From positions 1 to 26,110 of the forward strand of contig VXIS01000483.1 of the NCBI GenBank assembly GCA_008704415.1: 26,110 nt of DNA. Direction: 5' to 3'. Source of the DNA: Sphaerosporella brunnea. Lineage: Eukaryota; Ascomycota; Pezizomycetes; Pezizales; Pyronemataceae. The notes beneath the pieces were generated by a model. That model made no database searches. It was given only the letters and a program-made list of their open reading frames with translations, and was not told where the DNA came from. The translations under genes and the position numbers were made by a program. Position 1 is the first letter of the stretch, and each line of letters starts with the position of its first letter. Below, one piece after another: positions 1 to 10,006 of the stretch.

Positions 1-830
1 GCGAGTACCTTGGGCCCCTCCAGTCTGTTCTCGACCCTCTCCGTTACATGGTACAGTCGTACAGAGTGCCATGTACAGCGCTCATTTAAGTCCATAAGAT
101 AATGCATGTACTGGAGGAGAGTGGAACTCAGCGGGTCCCGGATTTCTGGTGGGGCAAATTCCCGGAGAATATCCGCATATACGGCAAGTGGCTTCAAAAG
201 TTGGGTGATACCCTGATATTCCTCAATCTCGACGTTCCGTGATGTCGTTGGTATCTGGAATGACCCCAGCGTAATGTTTTCCAGACGGCGGTCTGGAGTA
301 TAGACGAACGAAGCGTTGAGCTTCAGAAGGTTTTCGACCTTGAAGCGGTGCTCCAGAATTTCCTGCAGGTGAGCAGGGTCGACTGCAGGCCAGCGGGTAC
401 GAATGGATTGAACCTGCGGGTTCTCAGGAGGGGGAAAGGGCAGAGTTGTACCTTGTACGGGCTGGATCTGCGCTTGAGCGCGGTGGGCCTGAGGCCCCTG
501 GAGAGTACTGAGGGTCGTAGTAAGAGCACTCATGGTGTCGCTCATTTTGTTAAGGAACGCCATTGGAACAGTGACCACTGTGCCAGCGTTGTCGCCAGTA
601 AGGGTAGCCTGGACGAAGGCCTGGGCGGAGGTTGGTGCGGGCTCTGGGGTGGCGGCCACATGAGTGTTTGCCTGGGCCAGCTGCCCGGAGGTTGGTTCAC
701 CGGCAGTGCCTGCCAGTTGGCGCTCTAGCTCAGAGATTTCTGTCAGGTCTGCATCGTCGCCGTAATCCACTTCGTCTTCATCGCGAGCGGTGGTGGTCTG
801 GTTGGTCGGGGTTGCGCGGGTGCGGACCAT
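1..830 (-). CDS. Gag-like protein of a retroelement, N-terminal part, runs off the left edge
   Basis: An uninterrupted frame of 276 codons starts at the ATG at 830-828 and is still open at base 1, so the stop and any downstream domains lie outside the window. The first 60 residues are acidic and polar (YGDDADLTEISELERQL), followed by an Ala/Pro/Gln-rich stretch and a possible short helix. From about residue 140 the protein becomes compact and helical, with motifs such as HRFKVENLLKL, APPEIRDPL and NERCTWHSVRLYHV. This arrangement, a disordered N-terminus then an all-helical block with Tyr/Trp-rich signature, resembles gag/capsid-like proteins that fungal retroelements encode; that is my recollection of the family, not a search result. 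No zinc knuckle or reverse transcriptase is visible because the frame is cut. A TATAAAG motif lies about 110 bp upstream. An ordinary lineage-specific host gene is the alternative. Confidence 0.5.
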   Translation of the reverse strand, partial: MVRTRATPTNQTTTARDEDEVDYGDDADLTEISELERQLAGTAGEPTSGQLAQANTHVAATPEPAPTSAQAFVQATLTGDNAGTVVTVPMAFLNKMSDTMSALTTTLSTLQGPQAHRAQAQIQPVQGTTLPFPPPENPQVQSIRTRWPAVDPAHLQEILEHRFKVENLLKLNASFVYTPDRRLENITLGSFQIPTTSRNVEIEEYQGITQLLKPLAVYADILREFAPPEIRDPLSSTLLQYMHYLMDLNERCTWHSVRLYHVTERVENRLEGPKVL

Positions 831-870
831 GGTCAGATATCGAGCGGTGTATCAAAGGGTAAAAGAAAGG

Positions 871-900
871 CGAGGTGAAGACGAGGTGAAGACGAGGTGT
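871..900. repeat. 11-bp tandem repeat in the leader of the gag-like frame
   Basis: The unit CGAGGTGAAGA is repeated nearly three times head to tail, the last copy diverging (CGAGGTGTTGG). It lies between the proposed TATA box and the ATG. Confidence 0.6.
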
Positions 901-938
901 TGGAGGTCTGGAGGGCCTTGAGGCGCCGAGAAGGGTTC

Positions 939-945
939 CTTTATA
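939..945 (-). promoter_or_regulatory. TATA box for the gag-like frame
   Basis: The minus strand reads TATAAAG here, about 110 bp upstream of the ATG at 830. The spacer is pyrimidine-rich, as is common in fungal core promoters and leaders, and carries an 11-bp tandem repeat at 871-900. The position suits a Pol II start around 905-915 with a leader of about 80 nt. This is motif reading only. Confidence 0.4.
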
Positions 946-1612
946 GGAAGCCGGCCAAAAGGAACTCTCCACCTTCGGCACTATAGCTGAATCCTCGCCC
1001 CTGGCCTCTCGTCCAGACACTCGGCGCTGCTCCGACCCACTAGCTCGCAGTCTAACTGCCCATCTTGAGCAGATGAAGTCCACTTGAAACGTTGCATGCC
1101 TTCTTTGTTTTCTGTCGAGTGGAACGTGCGCTTTCAGGTCGATCGCATCGAAATATGCGGGAAGCAGTTGAAACTGAGCCTCCTACGACTCCAAATCAAG
1201 GTCGAAAAAGTCATCCCCGATTGGATGATTCTTCGCTTGTTGCTCGACAGTTTCGATTAACTGGGACGAAGTCATCTTTTTCGTGACGGTGCAAAGTTCT
1301 TTGCGACCACGTTTGGGAGATTGACAGGTGCTGCACCCACGCAGGCGTGCTCGTCTTTGACCTTGATCGTCTCGATACGGTCGAAGGTCGCGCTACCGTG
1401 TGAGTGATTGCCTCGGTGGGCGTTTCCGAGGGTATTATGTCGTTGAGATATGCAATCACAAACTTGACGAGGTTTTAATCAAGTTTATTGTCTGCATGCG
1501 ACCGTGACCGGTCATGACTGACTCCCTTGCTCATATCCCTTGCCTTATCCTGTCTTGTCGATGTGTGTGCGGAGGATGATTCTTATTAACTGGAATGTAG
1601 CAGGGACATTCA

Positions 1613-2077
1613 TCAAGCCAACGGACTTATGAGGTTCTTCAGTCCAAGAATTCCCAGGCCTGCGGCTGGCTTGCGACTGGAGTAGCGGATGGCTCCGCCC
1701 AACGACTGTGGGATGGCCGGGAGGGGGAGGAAGGGCGGCACTAACGGAAGCGCAGGTACCTGCGCGGCGGCGCCCGACCGTCCCGCCCATCGTGAATGTT
1801 CAGGAGGATCAATCTGGCAGTCGTCGTCCTCATCACTACCGGTAGAGGTCATGGGGCCGTCAATCTCGGGCAGGAAAGACGAAGGGGAAGCATGCATGCC
1901 GGCTCTCCCTCGTCAGCAGATTCGTTCTCGTCCGCAGGTTTGGCACGACGGCGTGTGGCAGATTCGGAATCGCGACAGCGGCGAGTCGACTGCCACCCTC
2001 CATCGCGCTCGCCGTGCGTGCGGCCCCGGGCGCGGTCGGCGGACAGGTTCAGGTGAGGCGAAAGCCGCTGTCAGCGA
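1613..2077 (-). pseudogene. Possible broken coding remnant, unknown family
   Basis: Two minus-strand frames that look compositionally protein-like abut near 1897. The upstream frame is Arg/Glu-rich and contains ADENESADEGEP; the downstream frame contains an acidic patch (TGSDEDDDCQIDPPE) followed by a Pro/Leu-rich tail ending at a stop near 1613. They are in different frames, and the second begins right after an in-frame TGA, so a frameshift or an unrecognised intron would be required to join them. I do not recognise the family. It may be noncoding. Confidence 0.2.
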
Positions 2078-3043
2078 ATGATGGGCGGCGTGGAGGGACA
2101 AAGGTGTCGTGGCCCATTGCAGTTACATTTGCTAGGCTTGTGACTGCGACTGCCTTATCTCTTTCGAATCCGAAGCAGGAAGTAGCGCCATAGAGACAAT
2201 GGAGGAGCTAACATAGGGTGCAGTAGTTAGGTCCTAAAGCTTCTGAGCTGTCTGATGTGGATTGTTTGTCTTTTCCATACTCCGCGCAACGCAGGCCTGT
2301 ATATCTCCATCACGTCATCAACTTTGTGGCATGGTTCTTCTCCATGGCCTCTATACCCGGCAAGCATTTTCTCCCAGTGCTAGCTTGGGCCACTGGCACA
2401 TAGCTACTGTAAAGATTCGGTACAAAGGCAATGTGGCAAAGCGACTTTGCTATGAGGCGGAGGCGGAGGCGGCGAGGTTCGGTGGTCGTTGAAGCGACGT
2501 TTTGACCGCGATTGATTCTCGGCGCCGAGGCCATCTTCAGTGCGATTTTGTTCGCTGTGACATTCTTTCTGGTCGAAACAGAAGGGCTCTTTTACTCGAA
2601 GCTCTGATTCCCGGCGTCGTTTTCGGTATCGTTCAGAGTCTCTCGCTCGGCCGTGTACCAGGAAGCTTGAGCTTGAAGGGGATATCTACACCGATAGTTA
2701 GTTTCATTTTCAGAGGCAGGATACAACAGTGACTACCATTGATGTGCTTTGAGGGGAAGGGCCGTTTCTCCAACCCTTCCCCGTACTTTGGGCGTTGTTG
2801 TGGGTGCGTGGTGGGCACCGGTGGTGGTTATATAGTCACTGAGAGTCGTGGGTTTCACATGCGCGCACAGGTTGAGTGAAAGCCGGGCATACGGAATGAT
2901 GACACTAACATAGCGTAACGATTGCATTTTGCGTAAAAATTGCCGAGCAGCGAGAGGGATCCGGCAGGCTTTCAGTTTCCGAGGCGGTGCTTATTTCCGG
3001 CATGCGAAGAGGATTACGCAAACACTGACGTATGCAGATACGA

Positions 3044-3124
3044 GTACCGTGTTATCCGGGAATAAGGCAGTGGACAGTGGACACTTCGGCGGCGAAGTTG
3101 CCTTATTCCCGGGATAATACGGCA
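3044..3124. repeat. Imperfect inverted repeat / long hairpin
   Basis: Arms of about 25 bp at 3044-3069 and 3099-3124 are reverse complements except for two mismatches and one indel. The core shared by both arms is GGGAATAAGGCA. The 29-base spacer itself contains a smaller inverted repeat, ACTTCG (3083-3088) and CGAAGT (3093-3098) around GCGG, so the transcript could fold into one long stem. The right arm overlaps a perfect 10-bp palindrome CGGCATGCCG at 3120-3129. No flanking target-site duplication was recognised. It could be a remnant MITE, a transposon end or a structured RNA. Confidence 0.7.
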
Positions 3125-3463
3125 TGCCGTTAAGCAGATTTCAAGTTGCTGGGGCTCGCAACCCAAACTCTAAATTTCTGCTGCCCCGGGTCGCGCACAG
3201 CTTGCTGTCCACAAATCGCAGGCTTAGGAATAGAGATCCTGCCGGTTCCCTCGAGGTACCACCCAAGAATAACGTCAGTATTACCGCATCATGGCCGACA
3301 ACACCGCTAACTGTACAGGGCAAGAAGAAAACAACGTCCATTGAACTCCGTTCCAAAACATACAGTACGCATTCCTTGCCCTCGGTTCCACTCATGCAAC
3401 CAACCCCTTCGCTTTCAGGTGAGAAACTTGAAGCCAACACCTGTATAAAAGCAGCAGCAGCAG

Positions 3464-3950
3464 TTAGATTCTTATTCGACAAGAGGAGCAGGATGTGAAA
3501 ATATACGCGCCGAATTCGAATCGTCCGAGGGCGTAATGGGTACTGGCAGTCTGACCGTCGGCACAAGGAGCCTGCCAGCCTGACCGTTGATGCAATTCAA
3601 CCTGGTCTGGCTTCGACCCAGGGGGGGGGGCAGTGTTTCCCGGAGAAGCCTGAGGAGCAGGTAGTGACTCAATTGGCGGTTCGGGAAGAGTTACTTCCAT
3701 GAGAAGCTCTCGTGTGACCCGAGGAAGAGCATGGGATCGTGGTCCTCTTTGTCATGATAAATGAGGACCTCTGGATCGTCGAAATCTTCGTCGTCCAATG
3801 GGATTGTCACAATCCGTCGGTACGACGACGGCATAGGAGGAGGAGGAGGACCAGAGCGTGGCGGTGGGTACCCCGGCATGGGTGGAGGAGGCCAAGAGAG
3901 CCGCAGGATGCGTCGCGGCGGAGACGGTACGTGTGGAGTTTTCTGTTGCT
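3464..3950 (-). pseudogene. Proline-rich/acidic frame, frameshifted, unknown
   Basis: On the minus strand a frame open from about 3950 to 3691 reads as a Pro-rich N-terminal part (PPPRSGPPPPPMPSSYRR) followed by an acidic segment (IPLDDEDFDDPEVLIYHDKE) and ends at TAA at 3693-3691. A second frame starting at 3700, shifted by one base, continues in similar style (EVTLPEPPIESLPAPQ) to about 3464. The smooth change of frame at the stop suggests one reading frame broken by a one-base indel, or an intron I cannot place. A tract AAATAG/CAACAG just upstream could be a splice acceptor. It overlaps the opposite-strand frame at 3761-4102, so at most one of the two is likely real. No family recognised. 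Confidence 0.25.
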
Positions 3951-4102
3951 ATTTGAGGAAGAACAAGCATAAGCCTGAAGTACGAGAGATTTTTGAACGG
4001 TCACCGCAGAAGGGAAAGGTTAAGACAACATCTTTTGGTTGTTTTTCCTGCAAGGTGCCTCTCTGCATGGAGTTCTGCTTTCGCGAGTCTCACGAGATGT
4101 AG
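3761..4102 (+). pseudogene. Possible C-terminal scrap of a piggyBac-like transposase
   Basis: The last 55 codons of this frame have a zinc-ribbon-like pattern: CGVFCC, then a basic stretch, then KTTSFGCFSCKVPLC, a further Cys in EFCF and a terminal His (RESHEM) before the TAG. Cysteine-rich C-termini with C-x2-C, K-x-L-C and C-F-x3-H spacing are typical of piggyBac-family (DDE_Tnp_1_7) transposases. The upstream half is Gly-rich low complexity and not transposase-like, and no catalytic Asp region was found nearby. If the assignment is right, only the tail survives. The opposite strand carries a competing frame. Confidence 0.3.
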
Positions 4103-4533
4103 AATAGGTACTGCTGGCTGGCTGGTTCTGAGACATAAAATTCAGTTTCCTATGGTGATTTAGTCGTGACCACTTTGATCAAATAGGTACCGCGCATGGA
4201 TCTGGACCTAAGGTTCACCGTATGGTGGTATCGTTGTCCGACGTCTTTAACCCCCGCTCACAGCGTCCGGACGTCCATTGGAGACATTATCGTTCACCCG
4301 AGGTAGTTCCTTTGACAAGTCCAGCCAGAATACAAAGTTTTCTTCCTACTTTCTTAGCCACTCTAAGCGCCGTAAACGCGCTCTGTTGCTGGCCGGCCGG
4401 CAAAAGTCAGGCTGACGTCACTCCTCCCTCCCCTCATTCTCGACGACTCCGCACCGACGCCTTCCTCGCAACTGCACCGCGACGCCTACCACGCTTGCTT
4501 CTCTCCGCATCACGCAAACATTCACTGAGAAAC

Positions 4534-5463
4534 ATGCGCTCGTTTCACCACCGGCGCGGCAGTCCTGTCGACCTCGGTATCGCCCACCCGATAACGCTGA
4601 GCTGCCACTGCGGGAGTGCGCGGGCAATATTACGGCACCCTCCCCACCACCGCGTTGATGTGGAGTTAATTGAGAACACCAAAACGTACGAACACGAGTC
4701 GGGGAAGACGCTACATTTTTGCCCAGTGTGCGGCGCGCGGTTGCTGTTGACCGTGCATCGCCACTCGCCCCGGCCCCTCGTGGGCTGCATCGAGGATCCT
4801 GAGGATGTTGAAGAGGGAGTCTGGGACATTGGGATCACTCGGGAGACAGGCTCGCTGGTGGAGACGGATAAACTGCAAGGGAGCTGTTTGTGTGGCGCCG
4901 TTTTATTTTCAGTGCGAGCCCCCAGGGCGGAAGATCATGTCGATGGGTGGGTTAAAGAGTAAGCGACCCCGCTTTCTCTAGACGGTATACAGCAGTTAAC
5001 AGAAAATAGGGGTAAATTCGCGACGGGGCTCTGCTTTTGCCGGTCTTGCCGTACCACCACCGGTGCTCCATACTGGAATTGGGCCTTCGTCCCGAAGGTG
5101 TTGATATCGGTCCCCAGATCATCCACGGCGTGCTTGGAGGAATACAGAAGCTCCGAAAATGCGGTGAGGCGGTTTTGCGGGATCTGCGGAGAGACTGTTT
5201 TCTATAAAAATGACGTGATGGGTAAGGGCGTACTGTGGGATGTCGCCATGCAAACACTACACATACCCGAGGGGGCGAGCGAGCGGGATTGGTTTATAGG
5301 TCTCTATGACGGCAAGGGAGAGGCGCTTGATATTGACCGATACATTGAGGGCTGGATGGAGGGGCGGCCGAGCTTTGAGAGCGAGGGGTGGGAGTTTCTC
5401 GGACGGGACAAGGTCGACAACATTGCGCGAGAGTGGAGAGAGAAGTGGGCATCAAGCAGATAA
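4534..5463 (+). CDS. CENP-V/GFA-domain zinc protein, two tandem half-conserved modules
   Basis: Two exons (4534-4958 and 5010-5463; 51-bp intron with GTAAGC donor and TTAAC branch-like site) give 292 residues. The start chosen is ATG 4534, immediately before the first cysteine motif; the frame is open back to 4222 but that stretch looks like leader. Family pattern CxCG ... CxCxxCR ... FCxxCG is clear in the second module: CLCGAVLFSV, then CFCRSCRTTTGAPY spanning the splice junction, then RFCGICGE. The first module has CHCGSARA and FCPVCGARLL but lacks the central CxCxxC. GFA proteins bind zinc and the founding member acts in glutathione-dependent formaldehyde detoxification; the substrate of fungal paralogues is generally unknown. 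A signal peptide is not apparent, so it is probably cytosolic. Confidence 0.85.
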
Positions 5464-5650
5464 TGCAAAGGATCTCAGTATTCCTGTGATGGTGTTTGAA
5501 GTACTTGTCAGCAAGCCTTTGATACTTGTGGTCCGGCTGCGGGTTATCGATAAGATTCTCTTGTAACCCCCAAACGAACATTTTCCATCGGGAAAAATTA
5601 TCCCCATACATACCAAGCTCCAGCCGGGGAAATCCCGAGATTTTGGGAGC
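5460..5650 (-). pseudogene. Possible copia-type gag fragment
   Basis: The minus-strand frame contains KISGFPRLELGMYGDNFSRW followed by KMFVWGLQENLIDNPQPDHK. Ty1/copia gag proteins often have, near the N-terminus, a short Leu/Gly-rich segment followed by a Trp-centred block (N-[FY]-x-x-W-K...L) of this kind. Only about 65 residues look protein-like; the frame then runs antisense into the end of the GFA gene, where it is meaningless. No LTR, protease or integrase was seen beside it. This is a weak assignment resting on motif shape. Confidence 0.3.
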
Positions 5651-7757
5651 GGTGGTGCCAGATGGGAACGAGAAGAGCTCAAACAAGAGCATTCGCCTGA
5701 CTCACAATATATCACTCATTCGCGCAATTACCTATTCAAGGGGGTGATAGGCGTAAGAGAAGCCACAGAGGGCAAGCGTTTCTGGAACAACACACTCCTC
5801 TCGCTGTTGTTCGATGACTAACGTTGTTCAGAGGTGGTGCTGGAATTCATGGAAAGGGAGAGTTGCTAATTATGGCTTCAACGGATTGGGCACATGACGG
5901 CTCATGGTATGTAGTCCAAGCTTGCAAGCCCTACTTGCTTTACACCTGTTGTAAGCTGATATTCCTTAGGGTAAACGTACTCTAGCTAGCATCAGGAACA
6001 ACAGAACCATAAGCTGAAAGGGTATTCAGAACCAAAAATGTGGGCTGCTGAGACGTTCTTATCACTTCTTAATCTGGTAATTTGCTAGCCTAGAAGTCTG
6101 GTGATTTGAAGTTTTTTTTCTCTTAGTTTTAAATGCCGACCCCGAGTTAATTGTGCCAGATGGTTTGGGGCACTCGCATCTTTAACAGCTTGCCAGACAT
6201 GGGTCCCGTCTCAGCAGGCCGAATCATTTTGTATGTATGTACCATGTATGTTACGAGCCATTGCACGCGTATGTAGTGGCGTCAAATACCGCGAAAGGCT
6301 GTCATGTACGGTGCACCCTCCAGAAAAAAATTACTCAGGCTGGCCTTAAATCGAAAAACTCATCATTATTTCCCTTTCCTCAATGTCCTTCAGATCAACC
6401 GGCAACGCTGTGTGTCACTCGAACCTAACCCATCCATATTTTCGGAGATATAGCAACCCGAATGTGTTACGAAGCCAGAGCGAAAGCTCAAAGTACCGTA
6501 TCGGGTTGCATTTCACATCAACTATCTATTGTTCTATGTCGTGGACTTGGGACTCCTTTTTTTAGAGCCCTCTTAAGCGCTTTATCTAGTTGCCACAGCA
6601 ACACTTCACTTTGCCGATGTCGCTGCTAAAGACCATTGTTGACATTCTGCGATTGGTGGAGAGATGGCGGCAAGACGGGTGGTGGGTAGAAGAGGGCGGT
6701 GAGACGGGCGGACATCGGCGACCGCCCTTGCCACCGGTAACACCTATTTCATGGCCGCAAGCGGCCGAATACAATATGATTAAAACAAAACAAAACAAAA
6801 AAAAAAAAAAAAGCCACCAGTAACACAGGCCTCAATGACCTCTCTATTAACCGGCGATTGCCTACCTGCAGCCCATGACTTCCATCACCGCTCGCTCGCA
6901 CCATAGTAGGTACACACACGGTAGTCTGCTCACTCTGCTCATGGTCGGTCGGGGGTGATCTCGAGATATCAAGAGGCTCTAACTAGAAAGCGTGAGGCTT
7001 TGGAGGAGTAGATAGGCATTTGCTACTGCATCATACTGTTCTCAACGATCAACCCTTCACCACCTCAAATGCTTTTAACTACCCATATAATGGGCTTCCC
7101 TTTCTGGACTCTGGATGAAAAGGACAGCAGTGACAGCACTCGGCTTCGCTTGCCTGCTTGTGCTCAGCGCCTATGTAGAGACGATGGTTGCACCATATAC
7201 GAACCATAGCATTGGCCTGCGGTGCAAGGTTTCTTGAAAATCAGCAGGTGCGGAGAACTTTCGCTCCGGACCCGGACTCCGGTTGCATGATAGCATACCA
7301 ACGGACCTCAGGTCTCCCATGTCAGTTACGCACAACGGCAACGGCGTCCAAGACCGTTTCGATGATGCGCGGCTCCCGCAACGGCACGATGCGAACACAA
7401 GCCTTACCCAGACGGGGTTGGGCATCGTGCGTCGGGGCCTTTATCCGTCCGCCGCTACACATAGCCGCGGAAGCACATGTCCCACGACTCGTACCTTTCG
7501 GGTTTGTACCGGCCTCCGACGTCCAATTAGCTTTATGGCATTTCCACACGTGTGGAAAAGCAACCGTACCGTTCTCGAAAAGCCCGTTTATCTCCATATT
7601 GATGATCTCGGTGATCTAGGTTTTTTGAAGAAGGAGATGTCGGGGTTATCGCAGGGACGCAAAAAAAACAGAGTCTCCAGTGTTACTTATCTCACATCCC
7701 ACGCGGAGAATTACATGGGCAACAATTTTTTTCGTAAGAAAACGACGAATTTATAGG
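5464..7757. other. Long intergenic interval
   Basis: About 2.3 kb between the GFA gene and the phoD promoter. Apart from the possible gag scrap at its left end, there is a 16-A run at 6797-6812 preceded by CAAAA repeats, a small inverted repeat GAACAACA/TGTTGTTC around 5802-5831, and the palindromic E-box at 7541-7558. The short frames at 7188-7756 show no recognisable motif. I see no tRNA or other RNA gene. Confidence 0.5.
7541..7558. promoter_or_regulatory. 18-bp perfect palindrome with CACGTG core upstream of phoD
   Basis: The sequence TTTCCACACGTGTGGAAA is a perfect 18-bp palindrome with CACGTG at 7547-7552, about 270 bp upstream of the phosphatase start. CACGTG is the recognition core of bHLH factors including the phosphate-starvation regulators Pho4 (yeast) and NUC-1 (Neurospora). 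Its placement before a phosphatase gene makes phosphate control the natural inference, although other bHLH proteins bind the same core. Confidence 0.5.
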
Positions 7758-7759
7758 TA

Positions 7760-7767
7760 TATAAAGA
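7760..7767 (+). promoter_or_regulatory. TATA box of phoD
   Basis: TATATAAA lies about 55-60 bp before the ATG at 7820, within GGTATATAAAGAATGG. With a start about 30 bp downstream the leader would be short, roughly 30 nt, and purine-rich. Confidence 0.5.
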
Positions 7768-7819
7768 ATGGGGGGTCCAAAGCCGAGAAGAAGCAGCAGC
7801 AACCTCGAGAGCCACAGAG

Positions 7820-9996
7820 ATGGGGATTATTCAATTGGCTTTGGCCGCGCTGTCCCTCGGTGGAGTCGCAACTGCGTCTTTCGCTGGTAACCTCAACTAC
7901 CGCAGTCCATCGCTCAACCACCCCGATCTCGGAATTTCGATCAGAAAGGTCAATAAGCGCAATAATTACGCTTCGACCTTCAAGGCATCGGATTTGAAGT
8001 TCACACACGGTATTGCCTCTGGTGATCCGTACCCGGATTCGGTCATCCTGTGGACTCGAGTGTCGCCCGAGGAAGACAACAGCCACTCCAACGTCACTGT
8101 CAGCGGCACGGTCCCCCTGTACGACCATGACAACGACCGTTACGTCAAAGTTTCAACCTCTCCCATTTGTGTGGAATACAAGGTTACCACAGACAAGAAT
8201 CTCACGAAGATTGTGTCCCACGGACAGGTGTACACAAGCTCGGACGTTGATTACACTGTCAAGGTGCGTTAAGCGACATCTTGCGTCTATCAGCCGCTTA
8301 CATCTGGCACAGGTCGAAGCAACCGGTCTGAAACCATTTTCGACATACTATTATCAATTCAACGTCTGCGATTCTAGCAACAAGAGCCCTGTCGGACGGA
8401 CGAAGACCACGCCTACGAAAAACCAGACGTTGAGCAAGGGCGTCAACCTTGCGGTGTACTCCTGCAGCAATTATCGTATGTACCTAAGAAGAAACATCAA
8501 TCGCCTGAAGGCCGGGGCTAACAATTTGTTCACAGCCGAGGGCTTTTTCAACGCGTACGGAAATGTGGTCCGCAAGGATTCCGCCGATTATGGTTAGTCT
8601 CCAGAGTTTTGTAAAGAATAGCAAAGCTGACATTTCACAGTGATCCATCTTGGTGACTATATTTACGAATATGCCAATGGCGCTTACGGCTGGGGTAATG
8701 AGATCGACCGAATTCCGCAGCCTGACAAAGATCTGGCCACTCTGTAAGCGTGCACCCAGTGCACTCTATTAAAGGCCTGACTGACACTGGAACAGCTACG
8801 ATTACCGCCGGCGGTACGCCACGTACCGTACCGATGTTGATCTTCTCGAGAGCCACCAGAACTTCCCTTGGATTGCTGTGTGGGATGACCACGAGGTCCA
8901 AAACAACGAATGGAAGGCCGGGTCTTCGAATATGAACAACACCGAAAGCTCCTTCATCGCGGATGGCGGAGTTTCTGTGGATAGCAAGAAGGCCAACGCC
9001 GTGCGCGCATATTTCGAATGGCTGCCGGTCCGTCAGGTATGCAGACGTACACATCTGACGACCACTTGGGAGCTCGTAGCTGAACTCACACAGGTCGATA
9101 TGGATGACAACCTCCGGATCTGGCGTACTTTCAACATTGGCAGCTTGTTCGATCTGATCATGCTTGATACCCGTCAGTATGACCGCAGCATCACTGATTT
9201 GTCCTGGTAAAATTTACCCTAGTTATGTTTTCCGTCCACCAGTTAACCCATGGAATGCAGGAACACTGAATATCTCGCTCAGATCGCCAACGACCAGTCG
9301 CGCTCGATTATGGGTGCTCGACAAGAGGCGTGGTTCTACAAGCAGCTAATCAGTAGCCAGCAGCGGGACGCACGCTGGCGCATCATCGGTAATCAGATTA
9401 TCTTTTCTCGGATGAACGAGTCGCTGGCCACCGGCGCGTCGACTCCTTTCAACTACGACGAGTGGGACGGCTACGTGGCCAACCGAAACCGCACCCTCAA
9501 GACCATCCTCGAGAACAATATTACCAACACCGTTTTCCTGGCCGGCGACTCGCATGCCTCGTGGGTCTCTGATCTTGTTTGGTTCGATCATGGCCTGCCG
9601 TACGACCCCGCAACCGGCGCGGGCGCGATCGGTGTCGAGTTCGCCGGCAGTGCAGTGTCGTCGCCTGCACCTATCCAAAATATTACTATGGCTTACGCTT
9701 CTTTTGGAAGCAATTGGCTTCTCGGTGCCAATGAAGAGTTGCAGTGGCAGGATTTGTACTATCGTGGATATTTCGAGTTGAACATCGACTATGAGCGGAT
9801 CAAGGCCGACTTCTACGGTATCCCCGATATAAAGACGAGGAACGGAAAGGAGATCAAGCTCGCCAGCTTCGAGGTCTTGGATGGCGAGAACAAGCTAAAC
9901 AGGGATCCTACCGTCGGTGGTGGTGTTGCGTATGCTGGAGCTCTGCGGAACGGTAAGATCGTGAATGGTACGGTTGTTGATACCAACCCCGCGTAA
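7820..9996 (+). CDS. phoD: Secreted alkaline phosphatase D (PhoD family)
   Basis: Seven exons: 7820-8263, 8313-8475, 8536-8592, 8641-8743, 8796-9036, 9094-9206, 9261-9996. They sum to 1857 nt, 618 residues, typical for fungal PhoD-like phosphatases. Residues 1-19 form a signal peptide (hydrophobic LALAALSLGGVATA). The PhoD N-terminal domain is marked by FTHGIASGDPYPDSVILWTR (61-80). Metal-site motifs of the catalytic domain are GDY (226-228), WDDHE (285-289) and GDSH (469-472). The junction SCSNY/PEGFFNAYG confirms intron 2. About ten N-x-S/T sites agree with secretion. The family hydrolyses phosphomonoesters and some phosphodiesters using Fe/Ca. A TATA box and a CACGTG palindrome upstream suggest induction on phosphate starvation. 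All introns are 48-60 bp. No damage is seen. The short name denotes the family, not a proven orthologue. Confidence 0.92.
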
Positions 9997-10006
9997 TGAA
10001 GGCAAA

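Larger units (their letters stand above)
946..4533. other. Gene-poor interval with coding debris
   Basis: About 3.6 kb without a convincing intact gene. Short frames on both strands lack a recognisable fold and are interrupted by stops. Separate entries cover the more structured parts: a possible remnant at 1613-2077, an imperfect hairpin at 3044-3124, a 10-G run at 3621-3630, and competing frames at 3464-4102. Base composition is mixed, and I do not see the strong AT shift expected from heavy repeat-induced point mutation. Confidence 0.5.

Noticed and set aside
4222..4533. Upstream in-frame extension of the GFA protein
   Set aside because: Low-complexity basic/Ser-rich stretch, not typical of the family; the ATG at 4534 directly precedes the first conserved motif.
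7188..7756. Overlapping plus and minus frames upstream of phoD
   Set aside because: No family motif, conflicting frames and location in the promoter; treated as noncoding.
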